Of a stretch of DNA of 64,000 nucleotides, positions 16,138-25,577 are shown piece by piece. The notes below the pieces were generated by a model that was not told the DNA's origin, searched no databases, and worked only from the letters and a program-made list of their open reading frames with translations. How positions within the stretch are numbered: the first letter of the stretch is position 1; each line of letters starts with the position of its first letter. The stretch is from JAVKSL01 sp039583695 (GTDB lineage Bacteria > Actinomycetota > Acidimicrobiia > Acidimicrobiales > JAJPHD01), in NCBI GenBank assembly GCA_039583695.1, contig JAVKSL010000002.1, forward strand, positions 1-64,000, read 5' to 3'. A program made the translations under genes and the position numbers.

Positions 16138-19100
16138 CGCTGGCCCTCCCGCTCCCGGGCCGACCGCTTCTCGGTGAGGGTCAGGTGTATGTCGTTGCGG
16201 CGCTCGGCGCCGCCGGGATCCTTGCCCCGGTCCTTGCGCCAGTGGATGCGGAATCGGACCCTTAGCACCCCGGCGGTCACCAAAGGCCGGATGTTCAGCC
16301 GCACCCCGTCATCCAGGTCCGGCTCCCAGCCCATCGGCTGCTCGTGCGGGGCCTTCCAGCGTACGTAGATGTCGTAGGGATCCTCTCCGACCAGGATCCC
16401 CTCCAGCTTGCGCTTCAGCTCCAGCGCAGCAACCAGGCGTGCCTCTGCGCCGGGGACCTCGTCGCGCACGTCGCCGCGCTGGCGCTCCACCCAGTCCTTG
16501 CCCAGGTAGGTGTAGGTGAGCTTCTCCAGGGTTGCGTGGTCCAGCCGGTGGTAGTTCACCAGGGCGCCGAACCCGTCCCGCCGACCGTCCCAGATGTGCC
16601 AGATAAACGGCCGGTTGTGAAATAGGCCGCAATGCGCTTTGAAGAACTCGTCCCGCAGCCAGTCGGCCAGATCCTTGGACTTGGCCCCCGCCTGTGCCAG
16701 TAGCTCCGTCGCTTTGCCCGGCGACCACCGGTCCCCGAAGGCTGTTGCCAGCAGCTTGACTAATCGCTCCCCCGCCGGCGCCTCCCCCGCCACCGAAGCC
16801 AGGCATACGATCCCGTCCTCGTCAGCCAGGCAGTCCAGGTCGTCGTGCTCGGCTTGCTCTGGCCAGCGATACCCGAGCAGCCTGGCCACGGCCACCTGCA
16901 GCGGATCAGTAGCAACCTCCGGCCGCCCCTCAAACAACCATTGCGTAGGATCATCCGACCAAGGCTCCGGCAACGGCTCACCTTCTCTTGCTACCCGGCG
17001 CCACTCGTCTGGATCAAACGGAACCTTTAATAGATATCCGCAACCCACCACTATTTTATGGTTCACCCGGCGTACCCGTTCTCTGTACTCAACAGAGCTT
17101 AGATAGGCCCATAGCCCTGAAACGTCATCCTGGTCTTTTGGGATGATAGGGACACTCGCGTCATTGAACATTTCTCCGCGGTATAGCGTGACATTTAGTG
17201 TCCCGGACCCAACCAGCACGCCGAGCGTTCCCAGGACCTCCTTGGGGTTGAAGTTAGTAGCACCGGACTTGCGTTTTAGGCGACCGGCACCGGACTCCCA
17301 CCTCAGAAGGCATTCACGGCCGGCGTGGGGGGCCGTTACCTTCGGAGCGGTAAGAAATCGTTCCCAGACACTGCTTATCGCTGAAACTTCCCAGAACCGC
17401 ACTATGTATTGGGCCACGTCGCTGGTCACCAATCCCTTCCAGCTGTCCGCATAGGCAGACAGCAGCGACTGGTGATGACCGGAGTCCAAAGCCAGCAGCG
17501 TGTCAGGCGAATCCCGCATGTCCTCCTGCCGCATGAGCGTGATGTCGTTGGCCCGCAGTGCTTGCGCCTTTTCATGTGCCCTTGGCGCCTTCGTGGCGTC
17601 AACGGCAGCGACCCTGCCCACAAGAGGCCCCGAGGACATCACCACCAGGGTGCTCTGCACCACTTGGCCGGTCACTGTCTCGAAGGCACCCGGGCCCAAC
17701 GGTGCGAGCACGTCCCAACGGAGGTTCTTCAGGAGGATGCGACGGAGGGTCCCGTAGTAGCGCAGGAACAGCCAGCCCAACGGGGTCACCAGCGCTATGG
17801 TGCCGTTGGGTGCCATGTCGATACACCGTTCTATGAAAACGGTGGCGAGATCATTTGCAGACGACGGATAGCGCTCCGTCAGGTGCTCCGCCGTGTGCAT
17901 CGGCATTCGCTGTACACCGAGATATGGCACATTTGTGGTCACCAGCGTGTATCGCCGCGCGAGCAACGCGGCTGCGATCGCAACGCCTGTCGCCGGACCG
18001 ATACCCATTGTCGAACCTTCAGGTTCGACGCGCAGGAGCTTCTCCAGCAACGGTGCCACCTCGGAGTAGTCCACGGATAGCAGGTGGTCCTCGGCTGTGG
18101 ACGCAGGGGGGTCGATTAGGCTGCCTAGGGTGTCAGCATCCTGGAACAGCGCGTGGAGCCGGACTAGAGCGGACACCAGGCGTTCGTCGCCACCGGCTAA
18201 ATTTTTCCAATCCTCGACGGGAGCATTTACTGGTATGCCCGAGCAGGCGATATTAGGGATAGGCAGCACCCGCCAGGCGCCGCCGTCTTTCCAGGCCTTC
18301 ATGGCCACGGCGAACATGGCGATCTGCACGCAGCGGGGGTCGAGCTCCAGACCGAACAGGTTGTCGGACAGCACGGCGTCAGCGGCCTCGACCGGGCTCA
18401 AGCCTTCCTCCTCGGCGCGCATCTGCCACAGCATCGAGAACGCCTCGACCAGGAAGTGGCCCGACCCGCAGCACGGGTCCATCACCGTTACCTGCCCCAC
18501 TTGTTCGGGCCAGCCATCGAAGCTTCCGGCGGCCGGGTGACCCTCGTCGTCGAAGCGCAGGTACTCGAAGCCCTTCACCAAGGCGCTGTCGGGGTGGTGA
18601 GCCGCCCACCAAGCGCCGAGGGAGTTCTCCAGCAGGAAGCGGACCATGTAGCTCTCGGTGAACAGCTGGGTCACCGGACCTAGATCGGCCCCTCCGATCT
18701 TGCGCTCGGAGCGGTTGATCTCGTCTTTGCGGTCCTTCTGCCAAAACTGGTAGACCCACCCGAGGGCGTCGTCGGCCAAGAATACCTCGACAGGCAGTCC
18801 GGCAAGGATCGCCTCCAGCGCAACCCGGCCCTCCGGCGCCAGGCGCAGGCGCACGCAGGGGTCATCGACCCGAAAAATGCCGGGCAGGATCTCGGCCGCG
18901 AATCGAGCTGCCACCGACCAGCCGTCGGGCTCGCCCATCTCTGCGGCCAGGTCCTCGCAATCCGCCAGGCTGACCGCGGCCTTGAACCCGGGGTGCAAGA
19001 GGAGGCCGTTCTCGGCCAGGAATCGGGCGAACAGCAGCCGGTGCCACTGCTCGTAGGCGCACTCGGCGACCAGGGCCTCGGTGTCCTCCCCCAACTGGCG

Positions 19101-19292
19101 CCACCGCGCCCGCAGGTCGTTGCGCAGGTGGGCGCGCTCGGAGTCGAGGTGCGCGGGCTTGTCCCGGGCAAACACCCCGAGGCCCTCGACGGAGCGCCGC
19201 GACTCGCTCTCCGAGGTACGGCGCGCGTCCAGCACGGTCTTTTCCAGCCGTTTGCGCAGCTCGGAGGACAAGGCGCGCACGTCGGAGCTCAA
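16134..19292 (-). CDS. pglX: BREX adenine-specific DNA methyltransferase PglX (BrxX)
   Basis: A 1,052-residue methyltransferase. The SAM-binding motif DPCCGSGHF lies at 272-280, preceded by the BREX-typical TQLFTESYMVRFLLENSLG block (208-226). The catalytic motif is NVPY (454-457) rather than NPPY, followed by LGVQRM. PglX marks host DNA at a non-palindromic site, letting BREX tell self from phage. The C-terminal part includes the FHNRPFIWHIWDG segment usual for this family. The start is TTG 19,292, with a 4-nt overlap with brxC. Confidence 0.93.
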   Translation of the reverse strand: MSSDVRALSSELRKRLEKTVLDARRTSESESRRSVEGLGVFARDKPAHLDSERAHLRNDLRARWRQLGEDTEALVAECAYEQWHRLLFARFLAENGLLLHPGFKAAVSLADCEDLAAEMGEPDGWSVAARFAAEILPGIFRVDDPCVRLRLAPEGRVALEAILAGLPVEVFLADDALGWVYQFWQKDRKDEINRSERKIGGADLGPVTQLFTESYMVRFLLENSLGAWWAAHHPDSALVKGFEYLRFDDEGHPAAGSFDGWPEQVGQVTVMDPCCGSGHFLVEAFSMLWQMRAEEEGLSPVEAADAVLSDNLFGLELDPRCVQIAMFAVAMKAWKDGGAWRVLPIPNIACSGIPVNAPVEDWKNLAGGDERLVSALVRLHALFQDADTLGSLIDPPASTAEDHLLSVDYSEVAPLLEKLLRVEPEGSTMGIGPATGVAIAAALLARRYTLVTTNVPYLGVQRMPMHTAEHLTERYPSSANDLATVFIERCIDMAPNGTIALVTPLGWLFLRYYGTLRRILLKNLRWDVLAPLGPGAFETVTGQVVQSTLVVMSSGPLVGRVAAVDATKAPRAHEKAQALRANDITLMRQEDMRDSPDTLLALDSGHHQSLLSAYADSWKGLVTSDVAQYIVRFWEVSAISSVWERFLTAPKVTAPHAGRECLLRWESGAGRLKRKSGATNFNPKEVLGTLGVLVGSGTLNVTLYRGEMFNDASVPIIPKDQDDVSGLWAYLSSVEYRERVRRVNHKIVVGCGYLLKVPFDPDEWRRVAREGEPLPEPWSDDPTQWLFEGRPEVATDPLQVAVARLLGYRWPEQAEHDDLDCLADEDGIVCLASVAGEAPAGERLVKLLATAFGDRWSPGKATELLAQAGAKSKDLADWLRDEFFKAHCGLFHNRPFIWHIWDGRRDGFGALVNYHRLDHATLEKLTYTYLGKDWVERQRGDVRDEVPGAEARLVAALELKRKLEGILVGEDPYDIYVRWKAPHEQPMGWEPDLDDGVRLNIRPLVTAGVLRVRFRIHWRKDRGKDPGGAERRNDIHLTLTEKRSAREREGQR

Positions 19293-22200
19293 ATGATCAC
19301 GATCCGGCCGGCGTCGAGGTGGGGTTGCACCCGGGCGCGGAGCTCCTCGACGTAGTCGTCCAGGTTTTGGCGGTTGCGGATCGTCGCGTTGGGAGGCGCT
19401 ACGGGGACGCTGTCGGGCTCGGCCAGCTTGGCCGCCCGCTGGCGTGCCTGGTCACGCCTTCCAGGTACCAGGCCGATCCGGTCCCGCCATCCGTTGAGTG
19501 AGGTCGCATCGAGTGCTTCCAGCAGCCTGGTGACGCTGGAGGTATCAGGTTGAGGTACAGCTACGAGGTTGGTCTGTCGCAGGATCGTGGCCCGCGCCTC
19601 CGGGTCAAGGCTTGTCCACACGTCCGCAGACTCGAGCTCGGCCAGCGCAGCGAGTCGGTCCGCCTCGTACTCAGCGGCGCAACCGGTCAGCTCGGCTCGG
19701 AGAACCCCGCACAGCGCAGCGACGAGTGGACCGACCGGGTCGGGCTCGTGGAGGAGCTGGCGGCCATCACGGATCGCCTCGACTGAGGGGGCCACCGATG
19801 CCACGATCTCGAGCCCGTCCGCCTGTCGGACCAGGCGCTGGAGGTCGCGCCAGGAGGCCTCCCGCTTGTCACGCTTCGCTCCAGCTGCCCGCCAGCGCTC
19901 CAGGTCATGGCCGAGGGCCTCGCTCACATCGGCGACTGCCCGGAATCGCTGGTTCCCGCCGAGGCTGAGGAGCGCGTCGACAGGTCCCACCGACGGGGCT
20001 TCGGGCAAGGGCGGGCCCCCACCTGCGCGTACGGCCAAGTCCTTCAGGCACTGGAGCAGCGCCGGGAGTTGCGCATCCTCCTTGCCCGCCTCGTGAGCTA
20101 TGCCCGCCGCACTGAGCAGCCCCCTCACGGCAAGGCGTTGGGACGCCGTCGGCGGTTCGTCCTCTTTGATCAGGGTCACCTTGCCGACCTGGCTGGGGTG
20201 CAACTCTCTAGGACTGCCGAGGTTGCGACCGTCCAGGGTCGCACGGATATTGCCCGCTGCCATTAGCACCAGGACCGCGGCGCTGACCGCGTCGCGCGGC
20301 CAGCCATACGGGGGGCCGGTGAGCTCGCGCTGGAGGTCAGCGCCCTTGATCCCCGCTGGGTTTACCGTGGCCAGGACCTCCTTGCAGACCGGGTGAGCCG
20401 TAGCAGTGCCCTGGTATCCCACCGCTACAAGAGCGTCGGGTGCACCATCTCGAACCTTGTCCGCCACCTTTGCCCAGTTGGCGTTGTCACCGGCGCTGAA
20501 CTTGGGGAACATGCGGACCAATGACCGCTGCGCCGCCGTCTCGAGGGCGCTGCCGAGCGTCGAGACCGTCGCCTCCGCGCCGCCTCCCTGGAAGACCCGG
20601 GCGTGCTCCACCACCTGACGCAGGAGGCGGTCTAGGCGCTCGGACTCGCTGTCCCGTCTGGTCTTCATGGAGCACTGCGCATCCCGGCCGCCCTCGGTCT
20701 GTGGCGTCGGTGCGCGAAGCGTCTCCTCGGCGGCCAGGTAGCTCGCCGACGCCTCCTTGACCTGGTCGGGGTCCCGCCTGGGGAGGAACACGAACACCAC
20801 GGGGCTGTCGTCGCCAGCTTCGGCCGCCGATCTCTTCACCGCGGCCTCTGATGCCGACCACTCGTCCCGGACCCACACCGGCACTTTGCCTTCGGTGGCC
20901 GCCGGGAGGTCGTCGCCCCAGTACCAGGCGACCTCTCGACGGGGCTTGCTGACTCCGTGCTTAAGCTGGATCCTGCCGTGCATTGCCTCGAAGGCCCGGT
21001 GGAGGCGCTCGTTGCGGACCTGGCTCAGCCTTGAGGAATCGTCGAGCAGCACAACCAGGGCGCGACGGTATTCCTGCTCCCAGACGGCGCCCTCCTCGGT
21101 CTGAAGGCGGTACTCGTCACCGATCCGCATAAGGCGGCTGGTGCTCACCAGGCCTTCCAACAACTCGGGTACGCGCCGTCGCAGGACGGCCCCCTCGTCC
21201 GCCAGATCCTCGACCAAAAGGTCCGCCAGGTAGGGGGCGGTGGCCCGCAGCCCGCTCTCACCCCCGAAGCTCTGAGCCGGGAGCTGCGAGAGCAGGTACA
21301 CCAACGCACAGATGCGCGACTGGAGCAAACCGTCCGCTCCCTCGCTGCGCAAGCTCCTGATGCGCTCATCGACCGTCTTGTGCATCGCGCCGCTCTGCTG
21401 CATTTGGGTGGACTGCTCGTCATAGATGAAGTCGGCACCCACCACGTGTCCTATCGACTGCTCGCACACGTGCAACGCCGCGTCGTGAGCCATTCTGAGC
21501 TGGGTCCGCAGGACGCCGCTTTTGCCCGCCTTGTCTATCGCCCGCAGAGCGACCTCCCAAAAGCGTCGCCGGCTCGGCAGGAGCGGGTAGTCCGCCACCA
21601 GATCGGGGTGGTCCGCGGCCCTGGGCGCGAGCTGGGTCCCCCCGAGCTGGCGATCGATCTCGCCGCTCACCGCGTCCAGCGCGGCGCTGAGCTCAGCCAC
21701 TCGCTCGGGCCTCTTGCGCAGCACCACCTGGCGCACCACCGATTCGACGTCGGTATCCGAAAGCGCCACCTGCACTGCGAACCGGTCGGTGAGCTTGGTC
21801 AGGGTTGGGCTGGCGATCAAAGCGCTCTGTCCGGTGGCCACAAAGAGCATCTGGCTGTTGAACCTGGACGAGCACCCCTCGACGATGTTCTGGACCGCGA
21901 GCGCCTTGGCGTTGTCCTCGCCGATGTACTGCTGCATCTCATCGAGCACCACCAAGGTGAGGGGAAACCTGCCTGCCGTGCTGGAGGCCAGCCCGAGCAC
22001 CTCGTCCACTGCGGCGAACATCTCAGCGTCGGTGACGTCGGCATCGGTCGGAGGAAATTGCGCCTCCAACAGCTTGCGCACGTCGCTGACAGAGGACCCG
22101 AGGCTCGAGTCTGACTCTTGCAGCGTCTCGGCGATCACCGGCGAGACGTACATGTCAACGATCTCCTTACCGAGATCAAGGCCGGCAGCCTCTGCCGCCG

Positions 22201-22756
22201 CCTCCAGCTTGGCGTAGTACCCGCGCCTGCGCGCCCACATGACGAAGCGCGCCCGCGAGTACGCCTCAGGAAGCCCGGCACTGGCGAACAGGACGGAGAG
22301 AAAGGCAAGTCGAGGGGCTTGGCTTCTTCCCGCGGCGAGGTTGCCGGTCGCCGACCACAGCCCCCCTGCCCGACGGCCGGCGCCCGACAGCTCCCCCAGG
22401 TGATCGGCCACCTCGTCGGTGACATTGACGAGGTTGCGAGCGCTGTCGCCGCCCGGCAGGGTCACGTCGCGCCACAGGTAGTCGAGCACTCGGACCAGGT
22501 GGGACTTGCCGCTGCCGTAAAAGCCGCTCACCCACACCGCTTGCTGCTGGGGTCGGGCGAGGTTGGCGAGAAAGCCACCGAGGATCCGTTCGAGGCCGTG
22601 AGCGAACTGGCCTTCGCAGACGAAGTTGGCCAGCTCCCAGCGCACCACCTCCCACTGCTGGGGGCTCTGCGCACGCTCCACCTGAGCCACGCCGTTGTTG
22701 GGAAGCCTGTTGTCTCGTGGGTCCCGGCTGAACAGCTCCCAGTTGCGGGTGGTCAT
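19289..22756 (-). CDS. brxC: BREX ATPase BrxC
   Basis: An 1,155-residue P-loop ATPase. The start at ATG 22,756 (MTTRNWELFSRDPRDNRLPN) matches BrxC proteins, which begin with a short LF.RD...P.NGV motif, and overlaps the brxB stop by 4 nt. Walker A GFYGSGKS is at residues 78-85 and a Walker B-like LTLVVLDEMQQYI at about 265-280. Later regions are long and helical, as in BrxC/PglY. It is a core BREX component thought to act as a nucleotide-driven switch. Confidence 0.93.
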   Translation of the reverse strand: MTTRNWELFSRDPRDNRLPNNGVAQVERAQSPQQWEVVRWELANFVCEGQFAHGLERILGGFLANLARPQQQAVWVSGFYGSGKSHLVRVLDYLWRDVTLPGGDSARNLVNVTDEVADHLGELSGAGRRAGGLWSATGNLAAGRSQAPRLAFLSVLFASAGLPEAYSRARFVMWARRRGYYAKLEAAAEAAGLDLGKEIVDMYVSPVIAETLQESDSSLGSSVSDVRKLLEAQFPPTDADVTDAEMFAAVDEVLGLASSTAGRFPLTLVVLDEMQQYIGEDNAKALAVQNIVEGCSSRFNSQMLFVATGQSALIASPTLTKLTDRFAVQVALSDTDVESVVRQVVLRKRPERVAELSAALDAVSGEIDRQLGGTQLAPRAADHPDLVADYPLLPSRRRFWEVALRAIDKAGKSGVLRTQLRMAHDAALHVCEQSIGHVVGADFIYDEQSTQMQQSGAMHKTVDERIRSLRSEGADGLLQSRICALVYLLSQLPAQSFGGESGLRATAPYLADLLVEDLADEGAVLRRRVPELLEGLVSTSRLMRIGDEYRLQTEEGAVWEQEYRRALVVLLDDSSRLSQVRNERLHRAFEAMHGRIQLKHGVSKPRREVAWYWGDDLPAATEGKVPVWVRDEWSASEAAVKRSAAEAGDDSPVVFVFLPRRDPDQVKEASASYLAAEETLRAPTPQTEGGRDAQCSMKTRRDSESERLDRLLRQVVEHARVFQGGGAEATVSTLGSALETAAQRSLVRMFPKFSAGDNANWAKVADKVRDGAPDALVAVGYQGTATAHPVCKEVLATVNPAGIKGADLQRELTGPPYGWPRDAVSAAVLVLMAAGNIRATLDGRNLGSPRELHPSQVGKVTLIKEDEPPTASQRLAVRGLLSAAGIAHEAGKEDAQLPALLQCLKDLAVRAGGGPPLPEAPSVGPVDALLSLGGNQRFRAVADVSEALGHDLERWRAAGAKRDKREASWRDLQRLVRQADGLEIVASVAPSVEAIRDGRQLLHEPDPVGPLVAALCGVLRAELTGCAAEYEADRLAALAELESADVWTSLDPEARATILRQTNLVAVPQPDTSSVTRLLEALDATSLNGWRDRIGLVPGRRDQARQRAAKLAEPDSVPVAPPNATIRNRQNLDDYVEELRARVQPHLDAGRIVII

Positions 22757-23313
22757 CGACTCCTCATTTCGGGCGTGATCGGGACCGCCAGGTAGTCCCA
22801 CCCGTCGCGGGCGTCGAGCAGGCGGTAGGCGTTTCCTTCGTGCTCGCCGGGGAAGAACACCAGCAGACGACCGGCGATGGCGTCACTCACCGCGGCCACG
22901 AGGCGAGACAGCTTCACCGCGTCGCCCAAGCCGAACAGGGTCCCGACCCCCACCAACGCGACCACGCTGTCGGGGGCCGATTGCACGGCCAGCGCCGAGC
23001 GGACCTCCTCGGCGAGGTGATCGGCGAACGTGGCCAGCGATCCGGGTAAGAGGTGCGGTGATTCGAAATACTGGTCGCGGTAGGGGTGCTGGGCCATCCA
23101 GCGCTCGAACGACGTGGTCACGTCGAGGTGCGACCACGCGTGCGACGCCTGCTTGGTCGCAATCTCGAATTCGGTCAGCTGCAAGCGCAGCCGACGCTCC
23201 AGCTCCGGTGGGTAGATCGCCATCCAGACCCGCTGGGCTGGCGCCAGGCCCTGCTGCCAGGGCAGTGAGACGTAGCTCTTGTATGCTTCCAGCAGTCCTC
23301 CGATGTAGCTCAC
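22753..23313 (-). CDS. brxB: BREX protein BrxB (DUF1788)
   Basis: A 186-residue protein with the DUF1788 pattern: LVGVGTLFGLGDAVKLSRLV in the middle and RLLVFFPGEHEGNAYRLLDA near the C-terminus. BrxB occurs in type 1, 5 and 6 BREX, always beside brxA and brxC. GTG 23,313 overlaps the brxA stop by 4 nt. Confidence 0.92.
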   Translation of the reverse strand: MSYIGGLLEAYKSYVSLPWQQGLAPAQRVWMAIYPPELERRLRLQLTEFEIATKQASHAWSHLDVTTSFERWMAQHPYRDQYFESPHLLPGSLATFADHLAEEVRSALAVQSAPDSVVALVGVGTLFGLGDAVKLSRLVAAVSDAIAGRLLVFFPGEHEGNAYRLLDARDGWDYLAVPITPEMRSR

Positions 23314-24152
23314 CTGGTCGCACCCTCCCCCGGGTCAAATGGTCTGAGCAGGCCCCGGAATGCCACCTCGACCACGCCGCCAAAGCTTCTAAAGTCGATC
23401 AGACCGCTCCTAGAGGCGCTGAATGCCTGGTCATGCAGGTGTGAGATCCCCTGGTCGAGCACCTGGGCCCACAGCGTTGCGAACAACAGCTCGCCCCGAG
23501 CGCCCTGGAGATGCCCGAGCATCAGTGCGTAGGCGAGGGCGCCGGGGGTGCAGGTCGCGCGGCCGCGCACCCGGCGCCTCGGACCCTCCGAATGCAGATG
23601 ACCACTCTGGGTCCATGATGACACCAGGTTGCCCGACGTGGTCCGGCGGGTTTTGTCACCATAGACCCCCGGAAAGGTGTCGTGGATGACGGACTCGAAG
23701 TCACTGCCACTCACCGTTGCGCCGGTCGGCCGTTCCATGACCACGGGGGCGCTCGCCCTAAGGACCCGATCCCGAGCGAGCGCGCAGAGCAGGGCGAGGA
23801 GAGGCTGGCCCTCGGCGTCTTCGGGCCACATGTCTCGCAGCGCTCGGAACAGCAATGAACTCGGATCGAGGCGGTAGAAGCGCTTCAGCTGCCAGTATGC
23901 CCACTGCCGTGCACCGACAGTCTGCTTGGCGAGCACATTGTCCTCGATGATCGCGTAGCGGTACACCGACGTCGGCGCATCGGCTGGGACCAGCGCTAGA
24001 AGTCGTTGCAGGCTGGAGATCATGATGGTCTGGCTGGTGCTCGCCCCACCCGGAACCTCCGCGCGCGCAATCTCGACGACGTGGTCCTCCACGGGCTCCT
24101 CTAGCACGGCAACGCTCACCACTCGGGGGTCCCGTCTCCCGTTGATCGCCAC
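23310..24152 (-). CDS. brxA: BREX protein BrxA (DUF1819-like)
   Basis: A protein of about 280 residues, first in the BREX operon. The region SGNLVSSWTQSGHL, then ALAYALMLGHLQGARGELLF, resembles BrxA, a small DNA-binding helical protein. GTG 24,152 is chosen because GGAG lies 8 nt upstream; later GTG codons at 24,122 and 24,119 are possible. It overlaps brxB by 4 nt. The family call rests on these segments plus operon position. Confidence 0.8.
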   Translation of the reverse strand: MAINGRRDPRVVSVAVLEEPVEDHVVEIARAEVPGGASTSQTIMISSLQRLLALVPADAPTSVYRYAIIEDNVLAKQTVGARQWAYWQLKRFYRLDPSSLLFRALRDMWPEDAEGQPLLALLCALARDRVLRASAPVVMERPTGATVSGSDFESVIHDTFPGVYGDKTRRTTSGNLVSSWTQSGHLHSEGPRRRVRGRATCTPGALAYALMLGHLQGARGELLFATLWAQVLDQGISHLHDQAFSASRSGLIDFRSFGGVVEVAFRGLLRPFDPGEGATR

Positions 24153-24232
24153 TGCTCGATCTCCAGGTATGGTCCCACGTGGTGATGCTACCGGTGCGAC
24201 GCGCTGGGGATATGAGCCACAACCCGGCCGAT

Positions 24233-24817
24233 CTACGTGACACCGCGGGGATCTGGTCCCGGCCATGACAGGCGGCTCAGGTCTGTCGAGTAGGAGGTTT
24301 CGAGTAACTCCAGCGAGACCTCGGACCGGTAGCCCGCGTCCACCCCGGCAAGGATGCCCGTACCGCTAGCCACCCCAGATCCAACCTCGGCGAGCCACCG
24401 ACGGGCTGCCTCCTTGTCGCCGCCGTCACATACCACGGCGAACAGGACGAAGCTGGGAGGCGATTCCTGGGCGCTGAACTGCATGAGCACGTCGTGAAGG
24501 TCCGAGATGAGATTAGGCGGCAAGACCCTGCGGGCGCGTTCGGCGACGGTTCTGGCTAGACCGACGAGGTGATCTGGGACTGCGGGCCGGTCGTACCGGA
24601 GGCCCAGCCAGGTCTTGAGGGCAACGATCCGCCCCGGTGAGGAGAGCACAGGCTGGGGGTTGCGACCGGCGACCTTCACCAGAGCCGCAGGCGACAGCCG
24701 GATCGGGGGCTCGTCACTGGTGACGTACTCGTTGTCATCCAGGCGGAGGGTGCGTGACCGGACGCCCCATTCCGTCGAGGCATTGTTGAGCGAGAACCTG
24801 GGCCTGAGTTCGACCAA
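24233..24817 (-). CDS. Unknown protein of the three-gene module upstream of brxA
   Basis: From TTG 24,817 the protein has 194 residues. The frame stays open upstream to 24,967 without a start codon, and that extra part reads like genuine protein (HGQWVVTTQDCDL...EPLVELRPRF). Beyond a TAA at 24,968-24,970 the same frame continues to a GTG at 25,000, 1 nt after the stop of the preceding gene. The true gene may therefore be 24,233-25,000 with a nonsense codon. No function can be assigned; the C-terminal half is mixed alpha/beta. It ends 80 nt upstream of the brxA start. Confidence 0.5.
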   Translation of the reverse strand: MVELRPRFSLNNASTEWGVRSRTLRLDDNEYVTSDEPPIRLSPAALVKVAGRNPQPVLSSPGRIVALKTWLGLRYDRPAVPDHLVGLARTVAERARRVLPPNLISDLHDVLMQFSAQESPPSFVLFAVVCDGGDKEAARRWLAEVGSGVASGTGILAGVDAGYRSEVSLELLETSYSTDLSRLSWPGPDPRGVT

Positions 24818-25001
24818 TGGCTCTGCGCGGTCCTCGTCCCATCCCGCCAGGTCGCAGTCCTGAGTGGTGACGACCCATTGCCCGTGGGTTTCATTGCGAC
24901 CGACGATGCCGGCCTCAGCAGAGAGAATGAGTCCCCCGACGTGTAGGTCGGCGTCGAGCCGGCTCCCTTAGCGCCAGCCCAAGGAGTACAGGCTTGCCAC
25001 G

Positions 25002-25577
25002 TCAGTCGTCGTCGAGCGCGACCGTGGCCTCGCCGGGCTGGGCCGGGTAGCGACCTTGCATCATCCCGTCAGTTCGAGGTGGGCTAATCACGTCGAGCGC
25101 AGTCAGGTAGGCGTCTGCGGCATGGCCCGTGCCCACCAGCATGAGCGCTGAGGGCCGGCTGGGGGTAGGCGGTTGCGTCATAGCACGGACCAGCTCGCCG
25201 GGATCCTCTCCGACAACCTTGTACAGGCGGATCGCCAGTTCGTAGAGGGCGGCCGCCCGCTGTGCTACTTGCGGCAACCGTGCAAGTTGAGAGTCCCCCC
25301 GCAAGATGGCCTCGACGGTTACGTGGGTGGTGCCGACCGCCTCGGCGAGCGTCCGGGACGACCATCCGGTCCAGCTCTTGATTTGGCGCAGTCGCCCCAT
25401 GAGCGCCGACGCCTTGGGAGCCTCGGGCTGGCCCACCCAGCTGGGGAGAAGGAACTCCGGCTCCGGGAGGATCCGCCGGCGAGTTGGGGAGGAAATCGAC
25501 AGCTCAACCACCGTGGTATCGCCGCGGTCCGCGAGGATCAACCTCCCGGGGGCGGTGCCGGTGAAGGTGAGTGTCAT
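25002..25577 (-). CDS. Helix-turn-helix protein of the three-gene module
   Basis: A 191-residue protein. Residues about 65-95 (WTGWSSRTLAEAVGTTHVTV) form a helix-turn-helix. The helical region after it (YELAIRLYKVVGEDPGELVR) loosely resembles Xre/ParS-type antitoxins. The N-terminal part is beta-rich. The start overlaps the end of the TIGR04255-like gene by 4 nt. It may regulate the module or act as an antitoxin-like partner; this is inference. Confidence 0.6.
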   Translation of the reverse strand: MTLTFTGTAPGRLILADRGDTTVVELSISSPTRRRILPEPEFLLPSWVGQPEAPKASALMGRLRQIKSWTGWSSRTLAEAVGTTHVTVEAILRGDSQLARLPQVAQRAAALYELAIRLYKVVGEDPGELVRAMTQPPTPSRPSALMLVGTGHAADAYLTALDVISPPRTDGMMQGRYPAQPGEATVALDDD

